Part shown: piece after piece, positions 36,003 to 44,412 of the stretch
How the letters are laid out: each line of letters starts with the position of its first letter
Numbering within the stretch: the first letter of the stretch is position 1
Source of the DNA: Mycoplasma sp. CAG:776
GTDB lineage: Bacteria; Bacillota_I; Bacilli_A; RF39; UBA660
DNA length: 64,000 bases
Assembly: GCA_000438195.1 (NCBI GenBank)
Contig: FR903076.1
Location: 145,616 to 209,615, forward strand
Direction of reading: 5' to 3'
Notes under the pieces: generated by a model
Database searches by the model: none
What the model saw: only the letters and a program-made list of their open reading frames with translations
Told to the model about the DNA's origin: nothing
Translations under genes and position numbers: made by a program

Positions 36003-37310
36003 ATGAAATTTGAAATAATAAGGAAAAGCCATTTAAAAAGAAATATTATCATAGGAGTAGTATGTATAGCAATTATTAGTGCCATAGTACTAAATTTTAC
36101 AAGAGCAAAATATCGAACCACTCAAAGTATTCCATTAGTGAATGGAACAATTAACTATGCACCATATGATTTAAAGATGGTAGCAATGTATCAAGAAGAA
36201 GATGGAGAATATAAAAGTATAGATACAGTACCAACAAGTGGATATAGTTTAAATGAAGAAAAAAGTTATTGTGAAATTAATAATGCAAAGGATAATACTG
36301 TGTCAATGGAATATAAAAATGGTAAAGTATATATAGGAGTAACTAAAAAAGGAACAAAATGCTATTTATATTTTGATAAACAAATATTGGCCAAAGATAC
36401 AATATTAGCAAATAGTAAAGTAAATGAAGGTACACCAGATTTTAGCAAAACAGCAACAACGGATGAAGGAATATATAAAGCTGAAGATGATTGGGGAGAA
36501 AGTTACTATTTTAGAGGAGCAGTAACAAATAATTATGTAAAATTTGCCGGATTCTACTGGAGAATCATCAGGATCAATGGCGATGGAAGTATTCGTTTAA
36601 TTTATGATGGAACTAGTTTGCATAATAATGGCGAATCATCTAATGATAAACAAATCATATCCAATGTTTTTAATAATTCTTATCAGCAAAATGAATATGT
36701 AGGATATATATATACATTAGATCAAGTGCATGGATTAGATACAGAAAGCCAAGTCAAAAAAGCACTAGATAGTTGGTATAAAACAAATATTATGAACGAA
36801 AACTATGAAAATAAAATTAGTACAGAAGTAGGATTTTGTGGAGATCGAGAACCAAGTACAAACCAAACAGCAATTAATGGATCTGGTGGGATTGGAAGTG
36901 CTGTCACTTATTACGGTTCATATATAAGACTTATAACTAATAAAACTCCAACCTTAAAATGTACGAATAAGGAGGATTTATATACATCAAAAGAAAGTAA
37001 AAAAGGTAACAACATTTTAACTTATCCAATCGGACTCATCACAGCAGACGAAGTTTCTATGGCCGGAGGAGTATTTGATATTGATAATACTAATTATTAT
37101 CTATATTCTAATTCATATTGGACCATGACTCCGCGTTACTTCAACGGCGCTCTTGCATATGTATTTCTGATATCTTCAACTGGCAATTTGAATGGAGTAG
37201 GAGTAGCAGGTCATTCGCATGGAGTACGCCCCGTAATAAACTTGTCAAATGATGTTGAGATAAAAAGTGGAAACGGAACTATTTCTGCACCATATGAAAT
37301 TTCAGATTAA
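36003..37310 (+). CDS. Surface protein with G+C-rich, possibly variable C-terminal segment
   Basis: The 435-residue protein has a basic N-terminus and one membrane helix (about 14-33), so it should be a surface protein held by an N-terminal anchor. The outer part contains a FAGFYWRIIRINGDGSIRLIY core and ends with the pattern WTMTP...FLISSTG...GVRPVINL, then SGNGTISAPYEI. This resembles lectin-like or DUF6273-like surface proteins; exact family is unsure. Codons in 37119-37245 are much richer in G and C (TAC, TTC, AAC, GGC, CGC, CCC) than the rest of the gene. A short remnant of the same C-terminus lies at 49725. The gene has a palindrome-containing promoter and its own terminator. Confidence 0.8.
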   Translation: MKFEIIRKSHLKRNIIIGVVCIAIISAIVLNFTRAKYRTTQSIPLVNGTINYAPYDLKMVAMYQEEDGEYKSIDTVPTSGYSLNEEKSYCEINNAKDNTVSMEYKNGKVYIGVTKKGTKCYLYFDKQILAKDTILANSKVNEGTPDFSKTATTDEGIYKAEDDWGESYYFRGAVTNNYVKFAGFYWRIIRINGDGSIRLIYDGTSLHNNGESSNDKQIISNVFNNSYQQNEYVGYIYTLDQVHGLDTESQVKKALDSWYKTNIMNENYENKISTEVGFCGDREPSTNQTAINGSGGIGSAVTYYGSYIRLITNKTPTLKCTNKEDLYTSKESKKGNNILTYPIGLITADEVSMAGGVFDIDNTNYYLYSNSYWTMTPRYFNGALAYVFLISSTGNLNGVGVAGHSHGVRPVINLSNDVEIKSGNGTISAPYEISD

Positions 37311-37340
37311 AAAACTAAGTCAATCAACATAAAATTATTC

Positions 37341-37393
37341 AAAAATACAATGAAGATATATATTTACAATATATACTTAAAGTTGTATTTTTT
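37341..37393 (+). terminator. Terminator after surface-protein gene
   Basis: A 10-bp outer stem (AAAAATACAA with TTGTATTTTT) encloses a second AT stem and ends in a T run. Confidence 0.7.
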
Positions 37394-37395
37394 TC

Positions 37396-37450
37396 TTGCT
37401 AAAAAATATATTTCGTGGTATATTATAACTGTATTAGTACATATAATACA
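37396..37450 (+). promoter_or_regulatory. ABC operon promoter and GntR-type operator
   Basis: TTGCTA (37396-37401) and TATATT (37419-37424) are spaced by 17 bases. Downstream, TGTATTA (37430-37436) and TAATACA (37444-37450) form perfect 7-base arms, a likely site for the GntR repressor encoded at the end of the operon. Confidence 0.7.
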
Positions 37451-37466
37451 ATAAAGGAGGAAGAAA

Positions 37467-38366
37467 ATGATTGAGATTAGTAATTTATCTAAAAGTTTTG
37501 ACAACAAGAATTATGTATTAGAAAATCTAAATTGCAAAATAAAAGACAACGCAATTTATGGTTTAGTAGGAGCAAACGGAGCAGGTAAATCAACACTTTT
37601 ACGTCTTATCAATAGTATTTATACAGCAAATGAAGGAAAAATTTTGATCGATAATCAAAATGCGTATGATAATGAAACATTAAAACAAGAAATGGTATTT
37701 GTGCCAGATGACTTATATTTTTATCCTGGATATACTTTAATGGATATGGCAGAGTATCATAAATCTTTATATCACAATTTTGATATGAATTTTGTGATTA
37801 ATACAGCCAATACTTTAAAATTAAATCCCAATGTAAAAATTAGTAATTTTTCCAAAGGAATGAAAAGACAATGTGCTTTAATTTGTGCTTTAGCGACGAA
37901 TGCTAAATATCTGTTTTTTGATGAAACATTTGATGGCTTAGATCCCGTAGTACGAAATTATTTTAAAAAGTTATTATCTGATGCCATGTCTAAAAAAGAT
38001 ACGACAATTATTATGACAAGTCATAATTTAAGAGAATTAGAAGATATTTGTGATAACTTAGGTTTATTATATAAGGGCAATATTTTATTTGAAAGTGATA
38101 TAGATACTTTAAAAACCAATATGTTTAAAGTGCAAATATCCTTAAAACAAGATTTTGACAAAAATACATTTAAAAAGCTCAAAATCTTATCTTATAAAAA
38201 AGTAGGAAGTGTAGCCACTCTAATTATCAATGAAGAAGGGCATGATAGTAGAAAATATTTAGAGAGTTTAAAACCCATAATATTAGACTACTTACCACTT
38301 ACCTTAGAAGAAGTATTTATATATCAAATGGAGGCGTTAGGATATGAATTTGAAAGCATTCTTTAA
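37467..38366 (+). CDS. ABC transporter ATP-binding protein (YtrB-like)
   Basis: The 299-residue protein has Walker A GANGAGKST, a signature-like SNFSKGMKRQ, and Walker B YLFFDETFDGLDP followed by the H-loop MTSHNL. It is the ATPase of an exporter-type ABC pair encoded with the next gene, overlapping it by 23 bases. The three-gene layout with a YtrA-type GntR repressor is common in Bacillota, where such operons respond to cell-envelope antibiotics. The substrate is unknown. AAGGAGG precedes the ATG. Confidence 0.92.
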   Translation: MIEISNLSKSFDNKNYVLENLNCKIKDNAIYGLVGANGAGKSTLLRLINSIYTANEGKILIDNQNAYDNETLKQEMVFVPDDLYFYPGYTLMDMAEYHKSLYHNFDMNFVINTANTLKLNPNVKISNFSKGMKRQCALICALATNAKYLFFDETFDGLDPVVRNYFKKLLSDAMSKKDTTIIMTSHNLRELEDICDNLGLLYKGNILFESDIDTLKTNMFKVQISLKQDFDKNTFKKLKILSYKKVGSVATLIINEEGHDSRKYLESLKPIILDYLPLTLEEVFIYQMEALGYEFESIL

Positions 38367-40302
38367 TATGAATTTTTTTAAAGAAAATATAAAAAAGTCT
38401 AAAGGACTACTAGCATTTCTTTTAGGAATAATCCCTATTATTAATATAATTATATTAATTATTCTTTTAACAGGTAATGAAGGAATATTAGTAGATTTTA
38501 ACACTCTAAGTTTCATAACTTATGCCGGAATTATATTTGTTCCTTTATCATTATCAATCACTTTATTTAGTTTTATTTTTAAGAAAAAAAGTGTTGATTT
38601 TGTTATGTCTAAACCAATTAATCGAAAAAGTATTTATTTTACAAATACTTTAGGTGGAATATTCATTCTTTTGATATTTACTTTAATAAACACTTTAATA
38701 TTTGGTTTATTCAATTTAATATTTTCTAGTTTAACAATTCCTTTTGCTTTATTATTAGACTATTTTATTTTTTGGTTTATATCTTATGTGTTTATGTTTA
38801 TTGTAACGAACTTAGCAATTGTAATATCAGGAAATCTAATAACAAGTTTTGTTGTATTAATGATTATTGTATTCTTAGTACCATATTTAAATTATTTACA
38901 ATATTTTTCTTTTGACTATCATAGCAATTATAACTATATAACTTGTACAGAAGATACCTGTAAACCAGAAAACTATTATTGTTATGGTGACACTGAATGT
39001 GAAAAACATATGTTAGATAATGAATATGAATTAGAATATACCAAAATAATGAATTATAATTTTATTGCACCTTTAATGACGGGAAATAATATTGAAAGTT
39101 CTACCATGTATAATTCAATTAGTTTAGTAAAAATGCTTATTTTAAGTTTTGTTTATGGAACAGTAGGTTACTTTATATTTAAGAAAAGAAAAATGGAAAA
39201 TAACGAAACAAGTTTTAAAAATGCTTTTGCTCATTATTTAGTAAAAGGAATTACATTATTCCCAGTATGTTTTGTAACCTATGCTATTATAAGAAGTACA
39301 AATGGAATAGGATGGCTAATATCTATTGTTGGAATTATCATTTATTCTATTATTTATGATTTAATAACGAGAAAAGAAATTTTTAAATTAGGAAAATCTC
39401 TAATAATTAGTTTACTTTTATTCTTCTTATATACTGGTATATATACAGTTAACTTCCAAATTTTAGATAGTAAAGAACATGTCATAAAAAAAGTCGACAG
39501 TATTATTTATGAAGAAGTAAAAATAACAGATCAAGATTTGATTAATGAAGTAATTAAAGCAACTTTAAATAAAACTATTGAACAAATGAATTCTTCTTTA
39601 TATGTAACTTTAATAGATGGAAGCAATAAATATGAAGTTAGATTAGATATTCCAGAATCTTTATATAAAAAATTAGAACAAAAGGTTAAAGAAAAAGAAA
39701 GAGTAACAATGAAAAATATGAATTATAATAACATAAATTATATAGAATATTGTAATTTTTCTATTCCGGTAACTAAAGAAATAAAAAAAATAATTCAAGA
39801 TAATATAGATAAATTAGATAGCTTTGATATAAATGATGTAACGAATAATGAAGTATTGTATTTATATAGTTATAAAAATCACAAATATGAAAAAGCAAGT
39901 ATTCCTGTTAAATTAACAGAAGAATTATATAAAAAAGTAATTGATTATCAAAATAAAGATTTTATAAACTATATAACAACCACAAAATATGATTTATATT
40001 TTAGTCCACACTACTATGCTGAAGAAGTTTTTACAGACGAAGATATTTATGTATTTGATTATGTAATTAATAGTAACTTAAATGCCTTTATTAATTATTT
40101 ACAAAATGATAATGAAATAGATTTAACGAAAGAAAGTATGAGTATCCAAACCTATTATAATCGTTCATATAATGTAACAATAAATAACGTTGAAAAATTC
40201 CAAAAAGAATTTGAACAATATAAAGAAAACGTAAAAGAAAATATTGAATATCAAAATTTAATAAAACAGTATGAGGAGCAGGGGGAACTCTATGAATATT
40301 AA
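38344..40302 (+). CDS. ABC transporter permease
   Basis: The 652-residue protein has about six membrane helices in residues 1-270, a further group at about 295-380, and a soluble domain of roughly 270 residues. A small extracellular loop near 195-220 carries several cysteines (TCTEDTCKPENYYC). It pairs with the upstream ATPase. The soluble C-terminal part is larger than in ordinary YtrC permeases and has no family that I recognise. It overlaps the GntR gene by 11 bases. Confidence 0.8.
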   Translation: MNLKAFFNMNFFKENIKKSKGLLAFLLGIIPIINIIILIILLTGNEGILVDFNTLSFITYAGIIFVPLSLSITLFSFIFKKKSVDFVMSKPINRKSIYFTNTLGGIFILLIFTLINTLIFGLFNLIFSSLTIPFALLLDYFIFWFISYVFMFIVTNLAIVISGNLITSFVVLMIIVFLVPYLNYLQYFSFDYHSNYNYITCTEDTCKPENYYCYGDTECEKHMLDNEYELEYTKIMNYNFIAPLMTGNNIESSTMYNSISLVKMLILSFVYGTVGYFIFKKRKMENNETSFKNAFAHYLVKGITLFPVCFVTYAIIRSTNGIGWLISIVGIIIYSIIYDLITRKEIFKLGKSLIISLLLFFLYTGIYTVNFQILDSKEHVIKKVDSIIYEEVKITDQDLINEVIKATLNKTIEQMNSSLYVTLIDGSNKYEVRLDIPESLYKKLEQKVKEKERVTMKNMNYNNINYIEYCNFSIPVTKEIKKIIQDNIDKLDSFDINDVTNNEVLYLYSYKNHKYEKASIPVKLTEELYKKVIDYQNKDFINYITTTKYDLYFSPHYYAEEVFTDEDIYVFDYVINSNLNAFINYLQNDNEIDLTKESMSIQTYYNRSYNVTINNVEKFQKEFEQYKENVKENIEYQNLIKQYEEQGELYEY

Positions 40303-40645
40303 TATTGATTATTCAAAAAGAGAGCCGATATATGAACAAATAGTAAAAGAAGTAGAAAAGCAAATAACACTAGGTATTTTAGAACCAGGATATCAAGTAC
40401 CTAGTGTTCGCACTTTAGCTTATGATTTAGGAATTAATCCTAATACGGTAAAAAAAGCTTATGATATTTTAGAAGAAAATGGACTAATTATTTCTAAATC
40501 TACCAAAGGAACATTTATTAGCGATAACATTAAAAAAGCGAAAGAGTTAAAAATAGAAGAATTATTTCAAAAGTTAAATGATATAAAAAAAGAATTAGAA
40601 AATTATGGATTAACCAAGGAAGAGATTATAAAAAGGATGAAGTAA
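40292..40645 (+). CDS. GntR-family repressor (YtrA type)
   Basis: The 117-residue protein has a GntR winged helix (about 10-78; REPIYEQIVKEVEKQI and PSVRTLAYDLGINPNTVKKAY) and the short helical C-terminus that marks the YtrA subfamily. ATG at 40292 has AGGGGGA upstream; a longer start at 40271 would lie inside the permease without a site. It most likely represses its own operon through the inverted repeat at 37430-37450. It overlaps the permease and is followed at once by the glycosyltransferase. Confidence 0.92.
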   Translation: MNINIDYSKREPIYEQIVKEVEKQITLGILEPGYQVPSVRTLAYDLGINPNTVKKAYDILEENGLIISKSTKGTFISDNIKKAKELKIEELFQKLNDIKKELENYGLTKEEIIKRMK

Positions 40646-40646
40646 A

Positions 40647-41861
40647 ATGATGATAGTTTATAACGTAGTAATGGTTTTGTGTTTATTATTTAGTCTTTAT
40701 TTTGGAATAACAGGTTTGTTTGCTTTTAAAAAAATAAAATATCATCATAAAAATACTAAGAATAATAAATTTGCCATCTTAATTCCGTGTCGAAATGAAG
40801 AAGCAGTAATAGGAAATTTAATTGATAGTATTCATGAACAGAATTATGCTAAAAAGTATTATGATTGTTATGTAATACCCAATAATTGTACAGATGAGAC
40901 AGAAAATATTGCGAAAAGTAAACAAGCCAAAATTATAAAAGTGGGTATACCCACCAAAAGCAAAGGGGAAGTATTAAAGTATACTTTTGAGTATTTAAAA
41001 GATAGAGATTATGATGCTTATGTTATATTTGATGCTGATAATATTGTCGATAAAAATTTCCTATATTATATGAATGAAACTTTAAATGAAGGATATTTAG
41101 TAGCTCAAGGATTTCGTGATGCTAAAAATCCCAGTGATAATTACTTAACTGGTAGTTACACTATGTTTTATTACTTACAAAACTTTTTCTATAATAAATC
41201 GCGAATGATTTTAAAAAGATCAGCAGCGATTAATGGTACAGGATTTTGTGTAGCGAAAAAAGTCATAGATGAATATGGTTTTCAAGTGAAGACTTTAACT
41301 GAAGATAGTGAATTTACAGGAATATGTTCTCTAAATCACATCCAAATTGCTTTTGTTCCCAAGGCAATAACTTATGATGAACATCCTACTAGTTTTAAAA
41401 CATCATGGCGTCAACGTAAAAGATGGAGTAGTGGATCCTATGCTTGTTTAACAAGATATAGTAGAAGTTTACTAAGAGATTTTTGGAAAAAAGGCAATTT
41501 TTGTTCATTTGATTGTCTGCTATACTATTTAGCTCCATTAGTTCAAGTAATATCATTCGTCTTACCTTTACTATTCATGGTATTAAATATATTGGAAAGC
41601 TTAATTGTTGGCAAATTAATGATCAATACTTCTAGTATCATTTTCTTTTTCCTTTTTTATGGATGTAATGTTTTACTGAATATTTTCATCATCAAAATGT
41701 TAAATAAAAAAATAAAAGATCACTATAAAGGTATATTTGGTTTTTCGCTATTTATCCTAACTTGGATACCAATCAATATGATTTGTTTATTTAAAAAAAC
41801 TAAAAAATGGGAACCAATTAAACATACAAGAAATGTTTCTGCTAAAAATATTTTAAATTAA
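40647..41861 (+). CDS. Membrane family-2 glycosyltransferase
   Basis: The 404-residue protein has an N-terminal membrane helix, a GT-A domain, and three or four C-terminal helices. Catalytic motifs are FDADN (DxD-type), TEDSEF and QRKRW, the D,D,D,QxxRW set of processive enzymes such as NodC and hyaluronan synthase. It likely makes or extends a surface polysaccharide. It begins one base after the GntR stop, so it may be read through from the ABC operon, though its function appears different. Confidence 0.88.
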   Translation: MMIVYNVVMVLCLLFSLYFGITGLFAFKKIKYHHKNTKNNKFAILIPCRNEEAVIGNLIDSIHEQNYAKKYYDCYVIPNNCTDETENIAKSKQAKIIKVGIPTKSKGEVLKYTFEYLKDRDYDAYVIFDADNIVDKNFLYYMNETLNEGYLVAQGFRDAKNPSDNYLTGSYTMFYYLQNFFYNKSRMILKRSAAINGTGFCVAKKVIDEYGFQVKTLTEDSEFTGICSLNHIQIAFVPKAITYDEHPTSFKTSWRQRKRWSSGSYACLTRYSRSLLRDFWKKGNFCSFDCLLYYLAPLVQVISFVLPLLFMVLNILESLIVGKLMINTSSIIFFFLFYGCNVLLNIFIIKMLNKKIKDHYKGIFGFSLFILTWIPINMICLFKKTKKWEPIKHTRNVSAKNILN

Positions 41862-41907
41862 ATTCGACATTTTTTTCAATAAACACTATAAATTAAAGAT
41901 TTAAGAG

Positions 41908-41935
41908 TTGACTAAAATTAGATTTTTGATATAAT
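41908..41935 (+). promoter_or_regulatory. Promoter of pilin-like gene
   Basis: TTGACT (41908-41913) and TATAAT (41930-41935) are separated by 16 bases. Confidence 0.7.
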
Positions 41936-41954
41936 TAATTTAGAAGGTGAAAAT

Positions 41955-42380
41955 ATGAAGAATTTAAATAGAAAAGGTTTTACTTTAGTAGAATTATTGA
42001 GTGTGATTGTAATATTATCTGTGATTGTTTTAATTGCGACCAATGCTGTTGTTCCAATGGCGGATAGTGCTAAAAAACAAGTGCTTGCAATGGAAGCAAA
42101 TTCTTTAGTAAAAGCAGCACAAACGTTATATATACAAGAAAATTCTTCAAGTTCTAAATGTTATACTTATGATGAGATTATTTCCTCTGGCTTGATTGAA
42201 AAGAATGATGAAAATTATACAGGAAGTATTTCCATTGAAGTAGATTCTTCTGGGAACTATACTTATAAAATATGGTTATCTAATGGCCAATATATGATTA
42301 AAGGTGTAAAACCTGATGTAACAAGTGATAATGTAGAGACATCAGCAGAAGATGCATCTACGACATGTAGTGCTAATTAA
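41955..42380 (+). CDS. Type IV pilin-like protein
   Basis: The 141-residue protein starts MKNLNRKGFTLVELLSVIVI, a classic prepilin signal with cleavage after Gly8 and Glu at mature position 5. The rest is a short globular domain with two cysteines (SKCYTY and TTCSAN) that could form a disulfide. It may be a structural or minor pilin or a competence pseudopilin. No peptidase, ATPase or platform gene lies nearby, so the assembly system must be elsewhere. It is a single-gene unit with its own promoter and terminator. Confidence 0.88.
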   Translation: MKNLNRKGFTLVELLSVIVILSVIVLIATNAVVPMADSAKKQVLAMEANSLVKAAQTLYIQENSSSSKCYTYDEIISSGLIEKNDENYTGSISIEVDSSGNYTYKIWLSNGQYMIKGVKPDVTSDNVETSAEDASTTCSAN

Positions 42381-42404
42381 TCTAGTGAAAAACTAGATTT
42401 TTTT
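42379..42404 (+). terminator. Terminator after pilin-like gene
   Basis: A 7-bp stem (AATCTAG with CTAGATT) is followed by seven T residues. Confidence 0.85.
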
Positions 42405-42439
42405 AATATTTTACTATATAATGAATATGGTGATGTAAA

Positions 42440-43348
42440 ATGATTATAGGCTCTCATGTATCTTTTGGTCGAGACGGTCTTTTAGGGAGTGTAAAAGAGG
42501 CAATAAGCTATGGAGCAAACACTTTTATGTTTTATACAGGAGCTCCTCAAAATACTCTAAGAAAGCCAATTGATAAATCAAATACAGAAGAGGCTCAAAA
42601 ATTAATGATAGAAAATAATATAGATATTAATAAAGTGATATGTCATGCTCCTTATATTGTAAATTTAGCTAATAATTTAGATGAAAGGAAATACGATTTC
42701 AGTATTAATTTCTTAACTCAAGAATTAGCAAGATGTGAAGAGATGGGAGTAAAGTATATTGTTCTTCATCCGGGTTCTAGTGTCGGAATAGAAACTTCTA
42801 TTGCCTTAGATAACATTGTATATGCTTTAAACCAAGTATTAAAAAAAGAATATGATGTTATGATTTTGCTAGAAACTATGGCCGGAAAAGGAACAGAATT
42901 AGGACGTACTTTAGAAGAAATGAAATATTTAATAGATCATGTAGAAAATAAAGAAAAAATAGGAGTTTGTATTGATACTTGTCATTTAAATGATGCAGGT
43001 TATAATATGGCTTCATTTGATGAATTTTTAGCTCTTTTTGAACAAGAAATTGGTATAAATTATATAAAATGTGTTCATATAAATGATAGTAAAAATATTT
43101 TAAGTGCCCATAAAGATCGTCATGCCAATATTGGTTACGGAACAATAGGATTTGAAACTTTACTAAAAATTATCAATCATGAAGCTTTAAAAGATATTCC
43201 TAAAATATTAGAAACTCCATATATCGGAAACAGTGATGATGATAAAGAAAGATTATATCCCCCTTATAAATTTGAAATAGCTATGATAAGAGAAGGAAAA
43301 TTTAATTATAATATGATGAATGATATTAGAGAATTTTATAATAAATAA
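42440..43348 (+). CDS. nfo: Endonuclease IV (AP endonuclease)
   Basis: Nfo cuts the DNA backbone at abasic sites. The 302-residue product is a TIM barrel with zinc-ligand segments including GSHVS at the start, VLHPGS, LLETMAG, IDTCHLNDAGY and HINDSK. Length is slightly above the usual 280-290. ATG at 42440 is preceded by GGTGATG. Together with ung in this window it gives two steps of base-excision repair, though the genes are not linked. It is the last ordinary gene before the accessory island. Confidence 0.94.
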   Translation: MIIGSHVSFGRDGLLGSVKEAISYGANTFMFYTGAPQNTLRKPIDKSNTEEAQKLMIENNIDINKVICHAPYIVNLANNLDERKYDFSINFLTQELARCEEMGVKYIVLHPGSSVGIETSIALDNIVYALNQVLKKEYDVMILLETMAGKGTELGRTLEEMKYLIDHVENKEKIGVCIDTCHLNDAGYNMASFDEFLALFEQEIGINYIKCVHINDSKNILSAHKDRHANIGYGTIGFETLLKIINHEALKDIPKILETPYIGNSDDDKERLYPPYKFEIAMIREGKFNYNMMNDIREFYNK

Positions 43349-43440
43349 AGGAATTGAACTATAAGAAAAAAAGAAAGTACTTTAAAAACAATTAGAATAG
43401 ATTGCTTTACCCTTGTTAAAAGAAATCTATGATACAATAA

Positions 43441-43518
43441 ATTTAGAGAATTAGGCTAAATGCCTATTTAATTATTTCAGGCATTGGTTGCTGTCTTAAA
43501 GACCAATGCTATTTTTAT
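43441..43518 (+). ncRNA. Structured leader RNA with exclusive hairpins, unknown
   Basis: Within the gene-free stretch after nfo, a terminator stem (GCATTGGT 43481-43488 with ACCAATGC 43502-43509, then a T run) competes with an upstream stem (AATGCCT 43459-43465 with AGGCATT 43479-43485). This is attenuator-like architecture of about 75 bases. No known riboswitch motif was recognised, and no gene follows directly. A possible -10 (TACAAT) is at 43433. Confidence 0.45.
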
Positions 43519-43882
43519 TCTTGATAAAATTACTTTTAATTAAACCGTCATTTTTTAGAGCTCCCATCTCGTTTCCTTGAAAGAGTAAAGAAAAACAAAA
43601 AATAGAATGGAAAAGAACAAAACAAAGGCAAACATTCCTCCTTAATACTCAAGACTATATCAAGTTACGATAACGATTGATTAGAAGACTTTAGTAATTT
43701 TTTCTTTTTTGTGTCATATTAATTATTTTATTCAATATTTAATTTTTAACTGTTTTATGTTAAATTTCTATGATTTTAAAATAAGAATTTTAAATTTAAT
43801 TACTTAAAGTTAAAAAATGATTGACAAAATATATAAAATGGTATTAAAATGATAAAAATTATATTTTAGTGGAGTGAGAATT
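43519..43882. other. AT-rich non-coding stretch before the island
   Basis: About 360 bases without a convincing gene. Very short minus-strand frames with hydrophobic residues near 43555-43635 follow an AAGGAGG, but none is clearly coding. A good promoter lies at the right edge (43821). Confidence 0.5.
43821..43849 (+). promoter_or_regulatory. Promoter of the leader peptide and island transcript
   Basis: TTGACA (43821-43826) and TTAAAA (43844-43849) are spaced by 17 bases. The -35 is perfect; the -10 is poor. Confidence 0.55.
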
Positions 43883-43996
43883 ATGACTTTAATTAGAAGA
43901 AATTTTACTAAATGGTTTTCATTAAATATTTTTTGCTTAGGTGTTTTATTCTACAATGTAACTAATTTTTATAAAAGAGCGTCTTTATGTGTTTAA
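43883..43996 (+). CDS. Probable regulatory leader peptide, 37 aa
   Basis: A short gene starts at ATG 43883 behind GGAGTGAG and encodes 37 residues beginning MTLIRRNFTKWF and ending YKRASLCV. It is basic at the start and hydrophobic in the middle. Its last codons form the 5' arm of a terminator hairpin, and its stop codon lies in the 3' arm, so ribosome position would decide whether the hairpin forms. This is the layout of ribosome-mediated attenuators, such as those of antibiotic-inducible resistance genes. The controlled gene is unclear, as the next gene is a pseudogene and the MAT gene is 400 bases away. Confidence 0.55.
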   Translation: MTLIRRNFTKWFSLNIFCLGVLFYNVTNFYKRASLCV

Positions 43997-44010
43997 GACG
44001 CTCATTTTTT
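43977..44010 (+). terminator. Attenuator-type terminator overlapping the leader peptide
   Basis: A 9-bp stem (GAGCGTCTT 43977-43985 with AAGACGCTC 43995-44003) is followed by six T residues. Confidence 0.75.
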
Positions 44011-44028
44011 ATATTAAAGGAGGAGTTA

Positions 44029-44377
44029 TGAAAGATGTTAGTATTGAAAAATTATAGCAAATGTTAAAATTAAATACGGAAAATGTGAAAAAAGTAAAAA
44101 ATCATATCAATATGCCAAAGAATTACATTCTAATCAAGTAAGGCAAAGTGGAGAACCTTATATTATTCATCCGTTAAATGTAGCATATATTTTAGCAGAA
44201 ATGAATGCTGATGTTGGAAATACAATGGTAGGAGCTTTTGTTAATGATGAGTATGTACCAATAGATTATAGTTTAAAGAACAAAGACAGAGTTAGAATAG
44301 TAACAGATGATTTATCATTTGGACCAAGAGAAGATTGGCTTGAGAAAGCTCAAACAAGTCATGCTAGAAAAAAATAA
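44029..44377 (+). pseudogene. RelA/SpoT remnant: start of HD domain joined to TGS domain
   Basis: An ATG behind AAAGGAGG starts MKDVSIEKL and then hits a stop. One frameshift later the frame reads SYQYAKELHSNQVRQSGEPY and IIHPLNVAYILAEMNADV, the opening of the RelA/SpoT HD hydrolase domain. It then jumps to VGAFVNDEYVPIDYSLKN and GPREDWLEKAQTSHARKK, the TGS domain. The rest of the HD domain, the whole (p)ppGpp synthetase domain and everything after TGS are missing. The deletion is in frame, but the early frameshift and truncation make function unlikely. It sits between the attenuator and the MAT gene. Confidence 0.8.
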
Positions 44378-44412
44378 AAGAGTTTAATAAAAAATAGAAA
44401 GAAGGAAAAAAT

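Noticed and set aside
43555..43635. Very short hydrophobic peptides on the minus strand after an AAGGAGG, possibly a type I toxin
   Set aside because: The ATG is one base from the ribosome site, and the better-spaced TTG frame has no recognisable toxin pattern; no antisense RNA partner is clear.
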